Shown in pieces: positions 35,051-44,197 of a stretch of 64,000 bases of DNA. The DNA is from UBA9655 sp964597045 (GTDB lineage Bacteria; Pseudomonadota; Alphaproteobacteria; UBA9655). The first letter of the stretch is position 1; every line of letters begins with the position of its first letter. The DNA lies in assembly GCA_964597045.1 (NCBI GenBank), contig CAZQWE010000008.1:1-64000 (forward strand). Reading direction: 5' to 3'. The notes under the pieces were generated by a model. The model was not told the origin of the DNA. It worked only from the letters and a program-made list of their open reading frames with translations, and made no database searches. The position numbers and the translations under genes are program-made.

Positions 35051-37141
35051 TTAGTTAAAATTTTTGCCTTCCTGAGCTAACTTCATTAAGAGAGGAGAAA
35101 CCTCCCAAAACTTGGGGTCAGCACCTGGTTGGTTTGCATATTGTTTCATTTTCCGAACAATGGTGTAGGGTGTTACCCAATTTGCATAGCACATCGGACC
35201 TCCCCGGAAAGGAGGAAACCCATAACCGTAAATATAAGCGATGTCGATATCCGAGGCTCTGAGCGCAATCCCTTCTTCAAGGATCTTGGCTCCTTCATTA
35301 ATGAGGGGAAACAAACACCGTTCAATGATTTCTTGATCACTGATCTTACGCGGGGTGATACCGAGTTCCTTTCTGCCCTCTTCAATAACCTTACCAACAA
35401 CTGGGTCAGGGATTGGGTCACGAACCCCGGGTTCATAACGGTACCAACCTGCACCTGTCTTTTGACCCAATCGCTTTAACTCCACAAGCTTATCTGCAAT
35501 GATGTCATGCTTCATCTGTGGAAATTGTTCATAGAGTCGTTTGCGAATATAGTAACCGACATCAAGTCCTGATAGATCTTGCACTCTGAAGGGCCCCATC
35601 ACCATACCCCATTTTTCAAGTGTTTTATCGATTTGCTGTGGAGATGCGCCTTCAGCGACAAGCTTACTTGTTTCTGCTATGTACTTAAGAAGCATACGGT
35701 TTCCAATGAATCCATCACAAACACCTGAAACAATTCCTACCTTTTTGATTTTCTTACTGACATTCATCACGGATGCAAGAACGTCCTTAGCCGTTTCTTT
35801 ACCCCTTACAATCTCGAGAAGTTTCATGATATTTGCAGGAGCAAAGAAGTGCATTCCAACGACATCTCCAGGACGTTTGGTAAAGCTTGCAATTTTATTA
35901 AGATCCAGGGTCGATGTGTTGGAAGCTAGTATGGCTCCTGGTTTTGCAATAGTATCGAGCTTCTTAAAGACATCTTCTTTGATTTTCATATCCTCAAACA
36001 CGGCTTCAATTATGAGATCTGCGTCCTTCAGGTCATCAAAGGATAGCGTAGGTTTAATGAGAGTCTTAATGTGTTCAAGTTCAGCCATCGTTACTTTGCC
36101 TTTTTGAAGGGACCCAATGTAAGTTTTTTGAATAATAGCTGTGCCTCTATCCAGGGCTTCTTGAGTTGAATCAACGAGAGTTACAGGATAACCAGCATTA
36201 GCGAAAGCCATAGTAATCCCACCTCCCATTGTTCCAGCGCCAATTACGGCTACCTTTTCTACCTTTCGCAAAGGGGTATCTTCAGGAATATCAGGAATTT
36301 TAGAGGCGGTTCGTTCTGCGAAAAACAAGTGAATAAGAGAAGTTGCTTCAGGACTAAAGAATAAAGAGATGAGAGCTTGTCTATCGAGCATAAGGGCTTC
36401 ATCGATAGGTTTTGTAAGGCTATGCTTAAGGGACTCAAGAGCAATGAGAGGAGCAGGATAATTCTTCACTGTGTTCTTGATAATCGTTTCTGCGAGCCCA
36501 AGGAACGCTTCTGCTTCGGGATCTTTTATCTTAATATCACGTACTTTCTTGATTGGGCTTCCTTTTTTAATGATATCTGTCGCAAAAGCAACGGCACCCT
36601 TAATGAGGTCCCCTTCAATTATTGAATCGAAAAGTTCTGTATCTTTGAGTTGCTCAGCAGATACGGTATTGCCGGTCATAATGATATTAAAGGATTTCTC
36701 TATTCCAATAAGGCGCGGAAGTCGCTGAGTTCCACCGGCTCCAGGAAAAATGCCAATCTTTATCTCTGGAAGAGCAAGTGAAGCATCGGGTTTTGCGATA
36801 CGGTAATGACATCCCATTGCGAACTCAAAGGCCCCTCCCATACATGTACCGCTAATGGCTGCAATTGTTGGTTTTGAGCATTCTTCAGCAATCGAGATAA
36901 GATCTCTGAGATCAGGGGGAATTCCAACCTTATTATTTGCAAATTCTGTTACGTCTGCCCCACTTGAAAACACTTTCTCAGAGCCTGTAATAACAATGGC
37001 TTTGATTTGGTTATCAGCGACAGCCTTGTCAATAAAGGTGGCAAGTTCACCACGTTGCTCGTAACCAAAGGTATTGAGCGGAGGATTATCCAAGGTAATG
37101 ATAGCCACTTGATTCTGGGTTTCATATTTAACTTTAGTCAT
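35051..37141 (-). CDS. fadB: Fused enoyl-CoA hydratase/3-hydroxyacyl-CoA dehydrogenase
   Basis: A 696-residue multifunctional beta-oxidation protein. The crotonase half has GSEKVFSSGADVTEF and AISGTCMGGAFEFAMGCHY with PGAGGTQRLPRL. The dehydrogenase half starts VAVIGAGTMGGGITMAFANAG (NAD-binding) with HFFAPANIMKLLEIVRG and VCDGFIGNRML. It carries the hydration and NAD-dependent oxidation steps before FadA. First gene of the fadBA operon. The FadB versus FadJ/peroxisomal-type assignment is not settled. Confidence 0.95.
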   Translation of the reverse strand: MTKVKYETQNQVAIITLDNPPLNTFGYEQRGELATFIDKAVADNQIKAIVITGSEKVFSSGADVTEFANNKVGIPPDLRDLISIAEECSKPTIAAISGTCMGGAFEFAMGCHYRIAKPDASLALPEIKIGIFPGAGGTQRLPRLIGIEKSFNIIMTGNTVSAEQLKDTELFDSIIEGDLIKGAVAFATDIIKKGSPIKKVRDIKIKDPEAEAFLGLAETIIKNTVKNYPAPLIALESLKHSLTKPIDEALMLDRQALISLFFSPEATSLIHLFFAERTASKIPDIPEDTPLRKVEKVAVIGAGTMGGGITMAFANAGYPVTLVDSTQEALDRGTAIIQKTYIGSLQKGKVTMAELEHIKTLIKPTLSFDDLKDADLIIEAVFEDMKIKEDVFKKLDTIAKPGAILASNTSTLDLNKIASFTKRPGDVVGMHFFAPANIMKLLEIVRGKETAKDVLASVMNVSKKIKKVGIVSGVCDGFIGNRMLLKYIAETSKLVAEGASPQQIDKTLEKWGMVMGPFRVQDLSGLDVGYYIRKRLYEQFPQMKHDIIADKLVELKRLGQKTGAGWYRYEPGVRDPIPDPVVGKVIEEGRKELGITPRKISDQEIIERCLFPLINEGAKILEEGIALRASDIDIAYIYGYGFPPFRGGPMCYANWVTPYTIVRKMKQYANQPGADPKFWEVSPLLMKLAQEGKNFN

Positions 37142-37221
37142 ACGAGAACATTCCCTTTTATGTTGTTACAACATAATACCTCAAAAGAGTTAAATATAGG
37201 TTACGGATAACTTAAAATGAT

Positions 37222-37956
37222 CTAGAGATTTGTATAGGCATCTATAAAATGCTGCCTTAGCTCCCCTTTAAGAGGGTTAAGCATTATCGGCTTTTGACAA
37301 GTGTAATCAGCATTCAATTCGGCGTTTAATTCTTTTGATGACGAAATGGCTACGATGGTGCTTCTTTTTTTATTCAACCATATGTCTGGCTTCTTCCCAT
37401 CCCGCACTTGCGTGATGACATGAAAACCTGAAAGTTCTCCTTTTATTTCATAATCTAAAAAGGTAAGAAAGGGAGCCTTATCATAAAGAATTTGGAGGGC
37501 AGTTATAGCTTCTTCAGCTTCAAGAATCTCAAAGTTTGAGAGTTCCAGGCCTAGATCGTTAGTAATATATTTTTTTAACCAATGAACAATAACTCTTCTT
37601 ATCAAAGGGTCATCATCTACTATTAAAATGGACAACTTTGACTTCTCAGGTGCCGACATCTTTCTATTAGGAGATGATCTTAAGGGTGGAGAGTCTGGTC
37701 TAGGTGGCTCACTTATACTTCTCACTTTTCCTTTTGAATGAGCTGGTTGAGAAGTTGGGCTACCCGTTTTCTCTGTTTTGGTGTGGGAGAAGTTAGGGCT
37801 TCTCTTTCCAGACAGTTGGCTTGAGTCTTTCGTTTCATTTTTAACATGGTCCGGGATGTCACCTTTGTGGTTTGATGATTCTACATCATGGGGAAAGGAG
37901 ACTGAAATTAAACAAATTAAGCTTAACATACAAAAGGAAATGAGAGAATTCTTCAT
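37222..37956 (-). CDS. Exported receiver-domain protein
   Basis: A 244-residue protein in two parts. The N-terminus is a hydrophobic signal sequence (residues about 1-20, MKNSLISFCMLSLICLISVS), followed by a basic/serine/proline-rich linker to about residue 105. A full response-regulator receiver domain follows: acidic D114-D116 (LIVDDDPLIRR), phosphoacceptor D168 (FLDYEIKG), S205/S206 and K222-P223 (CQKPI). All key residues are kept. There is no DNA-binding domain. A receiver domain with a secretion signal is unusual, because phosphorelay partners act in the cytoplasm. Membrane anchoring with the receiver inside the cell is the alternative. Confidence 0.82.
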   Translation of the reverse strand: MKNSLISFCMLSLICLISVSFPHDVESSNHKGDIPDHVKNETKDSSQLSGKRSPNFSHTKTEKTGSPTSQPAHSKGKVRSISEPPRPDSPPLRSSPNRKMSAPEKSKLSILIVDDDPLIRRVIVHWLKKYITNDLGLELSNFEILEAEEAITALQILYDKAPFLTFLDYEIKGELSGFHVITQVRDGKKPDIWLNKKRSTIVAISSSKELNAELNADYTCQKPIMLNPLKGELRQHFIDAYTNL

Positions 37957-38291
37957 TCTGTTATCCCTCTAAAAATTACTCTGAGTTTAGTCTATGCGGT
38001 TATTGAGACTTGATGCAACTAAATTGTTCCATTCGGGGATTTCCGTTAAAGAGTCTGAGAAAATCTTTAGAACATCAATCAAGAGTTTTTCGGTTTTCTC
38101 AATAGCTTTCCATTTTCCTCAAAGGTATGTCTCCATTTCCTGATGAACTTTGGGATGTAATGCCAAACAAAGTGAGGGGAAGAGATTAGAAATGGTGAGG
38201 ATGGAATATATATTCAGACGATGAATATGCATTAAGATGAATATAATTGTTGACGGTCAAGACAGTATCTTGTGGGGGAAGGTAACCCTAA
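37957..38291. other. Intergenic gap with a possible decayed ORF
   Basis: On the minus strand one frame from ATG 38232 runs 37 codons to TGA 38121-38119, then continues open for 43 codons to TAA 37989-37987 without another stop. The second half is helix-like (KWKAIEKTEKLLIDVLKIFS). It may be a gene with a nonsense mutation or a chance open frame. I recognise no family and see no clear terminator. Confidence 0.35.
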
Positions 38292-41200
38292 TTAATTTAC
38301 ACTAACCTCGATGGCACCTGGCGGAAGATCAATTTGTATATATGGTTTGGACTTCTGTAAACTTGTTAAAGAGTATGGGCAGCTCCTTGATTGTTTGAAG
38401 ACACAACGAGAGGCATCAATCTTTTCTACAATTGTGTTGGGATTGTCCTTTATCATCATAAATAAGTTAGAAAGATCTTCCACATTCCAAAACTCACCAA
38501 CGAGAGTTATTTTCTTCACAGTTTTGTTATCTTTTATAATTTTAGAAAATTTATCAATATCGTACCTATCCATATCTGTAAGAGTAATGGATTCAACTTG
38601 ATTAAGAACCCATTGAGCTAAAACTGGGTAATAGAGTGCTGCTTTTACGCTCCCACCAGGGTCTTTCATAAGAGCTTCATGTTTCTTTTCAACCCATGTT
38701 CTTACACCGGTCGAAAGTGTATCGCGGGCGGGATATAATTCAGGCAATACAGAACATTGACTGTCGCTGAGGATAAAGGATTTTAGGTGCCTATCCTTCT
38801 TGAGGATCACAGCTAGAGACGCGATTCCTTCCTTATAATGATAGACTTCACTAAGGTCGAGATTTTCCACCTTACCTGTCTCGAGCAAAGCAAGCGCAAG
38901 ATGAGTATGGCCTGTTTCTATTGCATCAATAAGATTTGCCTCTGTGTTCTCACATAACTCTCTAACTTTGTCTTCGACTAGCTTCTGCTTCTGAGACTCC
39001 AATTGTTCTTTGATGCGAAGGTGTTCATTCAGCATATCAAGTTGATTTTTTGCACACAAAACAATCTCTGTTAAAGGGTATTTTTGCTGATATTCAGCTA
39101 ATACTGAGACGGCGTTTTGTTCAAGTTCACTCCCAGACAAATCAAGGGTTCTTAGATTTTGATTTTCAGCAAATACGGAACACATATCTTGTACACTGGC
39201 TTGTGTTAGTCGTATAGGATATCCCAGCCTCACGGACCGGAGTTCCGCCAACTCACGAAGAGACACGACAAGCTGCGGAAGTGGAGATTCCCCGTAATAA
39301 CTTGAGCTTGAGAACTGAAGGTCGACATGGGTCAATTCATTGTTGGATCTAATAAGGCTGCATACAGGATCCACAAGTCCTGGACCAATACCCTCGAGTT
39401 TAAACTCGGTTTCGTTTGCGGTCAGGAAAGCGGTTAAGTTCTCAAAACCGTAATATAGTGTGCTCCACAAGTTTCCGCTTTTATGTGATCTCAGGTCACT
39501 CATGCCCCTCTCAACCCAAGCCTGTACCCCTTTCGGGTAAGATTCGCGATTTGGATAAAGAGCATTTAAAACTTGAAGTTTGTCAGAGACGATAAGCTCT
39601 TGAAGTCCTTGAGCGTTCTGTACCTCCTGCGCGAGTACTGAAAGCGTTTCTGCGCAAAACTTATCCCGCCCCCAAAACTCAAGCTTTTCAACTGATGGAT
39701 GAACATTCAAAACTTGTAAGAGGTCTCTCATTTGCTTGGTATTATCAAATGCGGATTGAGGAACAACGAGATGTTTGATTGTTCTATTGGCTTTTAGACC
39801 TGCCAAAACAGGGGTCACCCAAGTATATGGAAATTCTAGAAGATTTAAGTTTAAAGTGTCCACTTTTGATTTACGGGTAAAGTGCTCAATTAAAGAATAA
39901 GTTCTCTGTTGCTGAGCGATCTTCATAAATTCTTGAGGTTGACCACATACTTCCTGCCAAGCTTGAGGGTACCAGGGCGCTTGCCTAAACGCGCCTTCTT
40001 CGAAACTCTCTAAGTGATCAAGTACACTGACTAATTTATCCAAGGAGAGAGTCAATTTTTCAAGAGTTTTATTATTTTTTAGCGCATCGGCTAAAACCTT
40101 GGTCTTTTCGCTCCCGATTTTGCAATCACTCATGTTCAAAGTCTTAAGTTTTGTGTTTGCTTGTAATGCGGTACAAAACTTATCAAAGTCATCACCAACA
40201 AAGTCTATACCACTCAAATTGAGATGGGTATAATTTTCATCTCTCCCAAGACCCTGAATTAAATCATCCATCCAAAAAGGGTGGCTCCACAAGGTACTTC
40301 CGGTAAAGTCTTTGAGAACAATTTCTTGAGGTGATTCTCTTAAGATAAGAAGAACGCCAGGTGAGTATCTTTGCTTAACAGAGAGTTTGAGAAAATCTTC
40401 TGGATTTTGAATCACATTTTCTCTGGCTTCTACAAACCATGGAGCCGTCGTGAAGGGGCCTGATGCCATAGACATCAGTTCTGTAACAACCTGGCCCCGG
40501 TCCTGATCGTGCATCTTTACAGTTTTGAGAGTTGAGTTTCCTTGAAGACCCGCAATGATACTATCTCGACATGGCATGATTTCATATTCTTGGATCCTTG
40601 TTAGATCTAATTCGTCAACTGTGGTCGTCCGAAGGGTTTCTGTGAGGTGATCCCATCTCTTCTCTTTCAAATCAAATTGTATAATCTTAATAGGATCTGC
40701 AAGATAGCCTTGGACAGTTTCTTGCAGCCAGGGTGCATGGGTTGAAGGCGTGTCGACTCCGATTCGCTCCTTTACTGAAGACAAAATTTTGCCAGGAAGA
40801 ATGACTTCTCTTAAGCTTGTGTTTTGCTTAAACCCTTCAGCAAGAATAGGGACTAAATAGTCAAGAATATAACAATTACCTAGGTTTAAATGTGTCATCG
40901 TCGTATTCTTTCCGATAGCTTCTGCAAGTGAACGAGCAGCTTCTTCATCAATCCAAAGTTTCGAATGACCTGAAAGGGCTTTAAACCAGGGTGCATCTAA
41001 ATAGTCATGGTCTTCCCCCTTAAATAAACTATCCATAATTCTATCTAAAGAGCTATCAGGAATAAATAAACTATTAAGAGATTTATTTTTACCCAAAACT
41101 TTTATCATCATTTGTTCAGAGCTACCGTCCATATAGTTTTCGCCCCAACGCAGGTGTGTTGATTTATCTAAAATATATCTAAATAATATTTCATCCTGAA

Positions 41201-43700
41201 CTATTGCAGAATTTAAAGGCTTAGCTATAATTTCTTTGATTTGGTTTTCAAACCAAATCACTAAATTAGGAGGCAACTTTTTCTCATTGGGTAAAAGAAC
41301 TTTCACTAAGCTCAATCTTATATCTTGATCCGTTGACTTTAGTAATGGTGTGAGGTCAACCTTTGTTAAAATTTCTGGGAAAAGCTCTAGTAGCGTAGAG
41401 GCAGCGCCCGCGTGATTATTTATCAAGAGTGTAATGAAAGCCTCATAAAATGGTCGCTCAATGAGGTCTTCTCCAATAAGCCCTTTATAAATCTTCTTAT
41501 AGAGCGTTTTAAGAACAGGATATTTTACTAAACTGCCGTCAATAACACATGTCTCTTGGGCAAGCCAGTCTGCGAGCATAGCCACAGTCGTATGACGCAT
41601 TTCTTGATCATACAGCTCTTCCTCTTCCTTAGATAAAGGAAAACGATCAAAAGCTTTAATAATGGTCTTTGTTGAATCCATAACCCGTGTCGGATGAAGA
41701 AATAGACGGTTTTCAGGAAATAAATTTTTGAAGGAAAGTTGTTCTTGATAGCCTTTTTCATCGAAGGCCTTGTGATCATCCTTTTGTTGGTTTTCAAACT
41801 CTTTTTGAATGTCCCCATGAACTTTCAAAGTTGATTTGTTATCAGGACAATAATGACCTCCTGGGTGGCATGGGTAGTTATGATCATCTAAATCTTCAGG
41901 ATTTTGACTGATTGTGTACATCACACTGTTTGATGTTGTTGGATTTTTAAATTCAATAAACTGCTGAAAGAGTGAATGGAAGTAATCATAAATCGGGTTT
42001 TCAAAGCCAGCAAGGACCAAACCCTCTTCAAACTTTTTCTCAATATTGGGGGGGGCTACATTATGATTATTGATGACATACTCTGGAGATGAAGATGCAG
42101 AAATTGTCGTACGAAGTCCAGCAAAGAGAACAAAGTTTAAAAATATCATAGCATTTGACGTTAAACTTTGATCCGTCCCCAAGCGCTCAAGCATACTCCA
42201 TATGGTGTTATCGTCTTTGAAATAAATATCCGTCCCGCGAAGCACGATGAGGTTCTTCAATGAACGGACATCGATGAGCTCGCGGGTATAAGTAAAGGAT
42301 TTGTATAAACTATTGATATGGGCGGTGGCCCCATGATAAAAGGTTGGCCACGCTTTATTTTCTGTTTCAGCTTCTAATATATTAGCAAAGAAGTCAAAGT
42401 CACTAGCAAGAAGATTAATCATACGATAGTGAGAACTCTGATATAATTTAAAATAGGACTTGATATTTTCAATATCGGCAGCGCGGCGCTGAGTCCTATC
42501 GGTCGGATTATCTGGGGATTTATACTCTTTACCTAAGACACCGCGTAGGTGAATTCGACTAAGGGTTTCTTCTGCGTTTGGATTCCAATTTTCAGTGAGA
42601 GTTGCTTGAAGGGGCTCCTCTACATGATTACGTCTTTTGATTTGCACCATAGCCATCGCATGGGCTGCAACAGCTTCTGCAAAGATATTTTTTTCCTTTG
42701 CAGCTTGGCCCGTCTCTCTTCCAAAAGCATCTTTTCCAAAAGGGACAAGTGTATGTACACGAGGATCATCAATACGGGGAATACCAGTTCCCTCAACAAA
42801 CCACCACTTTTCGCTTAGGTTTGGAACCCATTTTCCTTGTGCATTTTTAGCAACCCAATTTGGAGTTGGAACATCCCAATGAACTACTGATTCCTTATGC
42901 TTTTTATCACTATTATCTACATTATCAATAACATAAAGTCGATTATGAAGTTTCCTATTCTTAAATTTTTGAATACAGTTATTATCAGTGAGGTCTTTTA
43001 AAAAGGCTTTTCCAGATTCAGTAGACAGCGTAGCAAATAAAGGTCCAAAGATCTCAATGTCCTTGCCATTAAGACGCAAGTTTGAGGTCTTGGATGACAC
43101 AGCATTACAAATGTCACTCGCTTCAACCCAAACAAAATCTGAGTATTCTTTGTTATGGGCAGCTGAGGCCTCATTCATCTTCTTCATAAAGATCTCTGGA
43201 CTTAAATGTTGAACCTGTTCCCAAAACATATAATAAAGCAATCCCTCCCATTCCTTTGGCATATAAACGGCCGTAAAGGGATTATTACGCATGAGCCTTG
43301 GGTGGGTCGCATAAAGTTTGTTGGATTCCTCACCCACCTCTCGCACAGCAGTTCCAACTAAGAGTTCTGGTTTTAATTGTTTCGCCTCTGGCAGCTCAAC
43401 GGCCGGTTTTTCAACATCACTCAATCCACCAAAATTACACCACTTTCCGCCATCATTGCGTCGTCCAAGGAGAATGTAAGCCTTACCGTCCTTCTTTGCC
43501 CAATGAAGAACACCCGCAGCTGTTTTATTCGGATGGCTTTGAAAATCACGGGATGCAGGGACTGACTTATATTTACGGATCTCATCAAGGTTATCTTCAA
43601 TATCTTCAATTTTTTTAGGATCAACGGCAAAAGCAGGAGAAATAGATTGAACGAGAAGACTGGTTGTGACTAAAAGTGAAGTATAGCGCTTAAAAAACAT
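38292..43700 (-). CDS. Giant exported Nudix and leucine-rich-repeat protein
   Basis: A 1802-residue protein with a Sec signal peptide (MFFKRYTSLLVTTSLLVQSI, cleavage after AFA about residue 25). Residues about 55-225 form a Nudix-like domain: AYILLGRRNDGGKWCNFGG, then REVGEE (residues 120-125), with E112 in the expected E-x7-R position but a roughly 14-residue insertion between the GG and that glutamate. Residues about 230-890 match nothing I know. From about 890 to the end are ribonuclease-inhibitor-type leucine-rich repeats (THLNLGNCY, THLNLSGIDF, RTLDLSGSEL) alternating with linkers beginning APW. It lies next to the exported receiver gene. Role unknown; a secreted or surface effector is inference. 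Confidence 0.85.
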   Translation of the reverse strand: MFFKRYTSLLVTTSLLVQSISPAFAVDPKKIEDIEDNLDEIRKYKSVPASRDFQSHPNKTAAGVLHWAKKDGKAYILLGRRNDGGKWCNFGGLSDVEKPAVELPEAKQLKPELLVGTAVREVGEESNKLYATHPRLMRNNPFTAVYMPKEWEGLLYYMFWEQVQHLSPEIFMKKMNEASAAHNKEYSDFVWVEASDICNAVSSKTSNLRLNGKDIEIFGPLFATLSTESGKAFLKDLTDNNCIQKFKNRKLHNRLYVIDNVDNSDKKHKESVVHWDVPTPNWVAKNAQGKWVPNLSEKWWFVEGTGIPRIDDPRVHTLVPFGKDAFGRETGQAAKEKNIFAEAVAAHAMAMVQIKRRNHVEEPLQATLTENWNPNAEETLSRIHLRGVLGKEYKSPDNPTDRTQRRAADIENIKSYFKLYQSSHYRMINLLASDFDFFANILEAETENKAWPTFYHGATAHINSLYKSFTYTRELIDVRSLKNLIVLRGTDIYFKDDNTIWSMLERLGTDQSLTSNAMIFLNFVLFAGLRTTISASSSPEYVINNHNVAPPNIEKKFEEGLVLAGFENPIYDYFHSLFQQFIEFKNPTTSNSVMYTISQNPEDLDDHNYPCHPGGHYCPDNKSTLKVHGDIQKEFENQQKDDHKAFDEKGYQEQLSFKNLFPENRLFLHPTRVMDSTKTIIKAFDRFPLSKEEEELYDQEMRHTTVAMLADWLAQETCVIDGSLVKYPVLKTLYKKIYKGLIGEDLIERPFYEAFITLLINNHAGAASTLLELFPEILTKVDLTPLLKSTDQDIRLSLVKVLLPNEKKLPPNLVIWFENQIKEIIAKPLNSAIVQDEILFRYILDKSTHLRWGENYMDGSSEQMMIKVLGKNKSLNSLFIPDSSLDRIMDSLFKGEDHDYLDAPWFKALSGHSKLWIDEEAARSLAEAIGKNTTMTHLNLGNCYILDYLVPILAEGFKQNTSLREVILPGKILSSVKERIGVDTPSTHAPWLQETVQGYLADPIKIIQFDLKEKRWDHLTETLRTTTVDELDLTRIQEYEIMPCRDSIIAGLQGNSTLKTVKMHDQDRGQVVTELMSMASGPFTTAPWFVEARENVIQNPEDFLKLSVKQRYSPGVLLILRESPQEIVLKDFTGSTLWSHPFWMDDLIQGLGRDENYTHLNLSGIDFVGDDFDKFCTALQANTKLKTLNMSDCKIGSEKTKVLADALKNNKTLEKLTLSLDKLVSVLDHLESFEEGAFRQAPWYPQAWQEVCGQPQEFMKIAQQQRTYSLIEHFTRKSKVDTLNLNLLEFPYTWVTPVLAGLKANRTIKHLVVPQSAFDNTKQMRDLLQVLNVHPSVEKLEFWGRDKFCAETLSVLAQEVQNAQGLQELIVSDKLQVLNALYPNRESYPKGVQAWVERGMSDLRSHKSGNLWSTLYYGFENLTAFLTANETEFKLEGIGPGLVDPVCSLIRSNNELTHVDLQFSSSSYYGESPLPQLVVSLRELAELRSVRLGYPIRLTQASVQDMCSVFAENQNLRTLDLSGSELEQNAVSVLAEYQQKYPLTEIVLCAKNQLDMLNEHLRIKEQLESQKQKLVEDKVRELCENTEANLIDAIETGHTHLALALLETGKVENLDLSEVYHYKEGIASLAVILKKDRHLKSFILSDSQCSVLPELYPARDTLSTGVRTWVEKKHEALMKDPGGSVKAALYYPVLAQWVLNQVESITLTDMDRYDIDKFSKIIKDNKTVKKITLVGEFWNVEDLSNLFMMIKDNPNTIVEKIDASRCVFKQSRSCPYSLTSLQKSKPYIQIDLPPGAIEVSVN

Positions 43701-43774
43701 ATTAACTCTTAATAGAATAAAATAATTTATAGTTTATATAATTAATTAATTAAAAAAATCAAGTATTTTTTTTG

Positions 43775-44197
43775 TTAGCCATAAATTTGCTGTGCTCTTT
43801 TTTCGAAAGCATTAAGCATCTGATTGAATGCACTTTCAAAGACGGCTTGCATGCCACGTTGGAGGAGGGTGCTTCTAAATTGAAAATCAATAAAAAATTC
43901 AATATCGGTACCATCTTCGTGTTTTTGAAATTCCCAATGATTGTTTAAATAATGAAAAGGACCGTTTATGTATTCGACTTCTATCCTTGTTTTTGGCGTC
44001 AAGTGAACACGGGAGCGAAAGGTTTCCCGAAATACTTTATATCCAATAATAAGGTCAGCCACAATTTCTGTATCAGTCTTGGATAAAATGCGAGCAGCCA
44101 TACACCATGGGAGGAACTCAGGGTACTTTTCAATATCCGCAACAAGATCGTACAGTTGCTCGGGGGTATAGGGAAGAAAATGGGTATGGGCTTTCAT
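43775..44197 (-). CDS. COQ10/RatA-type START-like protein
   Basis: A 140-residue SRPBCC-fold protein. The family start is AHTHFLPYTPEQLYDLVADIEKYPEFLPWC and the end has DFQFRSTLLQRGM. Alphaproteobacterial members next to lipA are related to COQ10, which binds ubiquinone; gamma members are RatA. The name RatA toxin is probably not apt here. It overlaps the lipA stop by 4 bases (ATGA), keeping the lpdA-lipA-COQ10 order. Confidence 0.88.
   Translation of the reverse strand: MKAHTHFLPYTPEQLYDLVADIEKYPEFLPWCMAARILSKTDTEIVADLIIGYKVFRETFRSRVHLTPKTRIEVEYINGPFHYLNNHWEFQKHEDGTDIEFFIDFQFRSTLLQRGMQAVFESAFNQMLNAFEKRAQQIYG

Noticed and set aside
35679..36107. Plus-strand ORF of 142 residues inside fadB
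   Set aside because: Antisense shadow with serine/threonine-rich composition; fadB motifs lie on the other strand.
37987..38232. TGA read as tryptophan
   Set aside because: TGA serves as a real stop in the tight ATGA overlaps (tatD, proC, lipA), so recoding is not supported.
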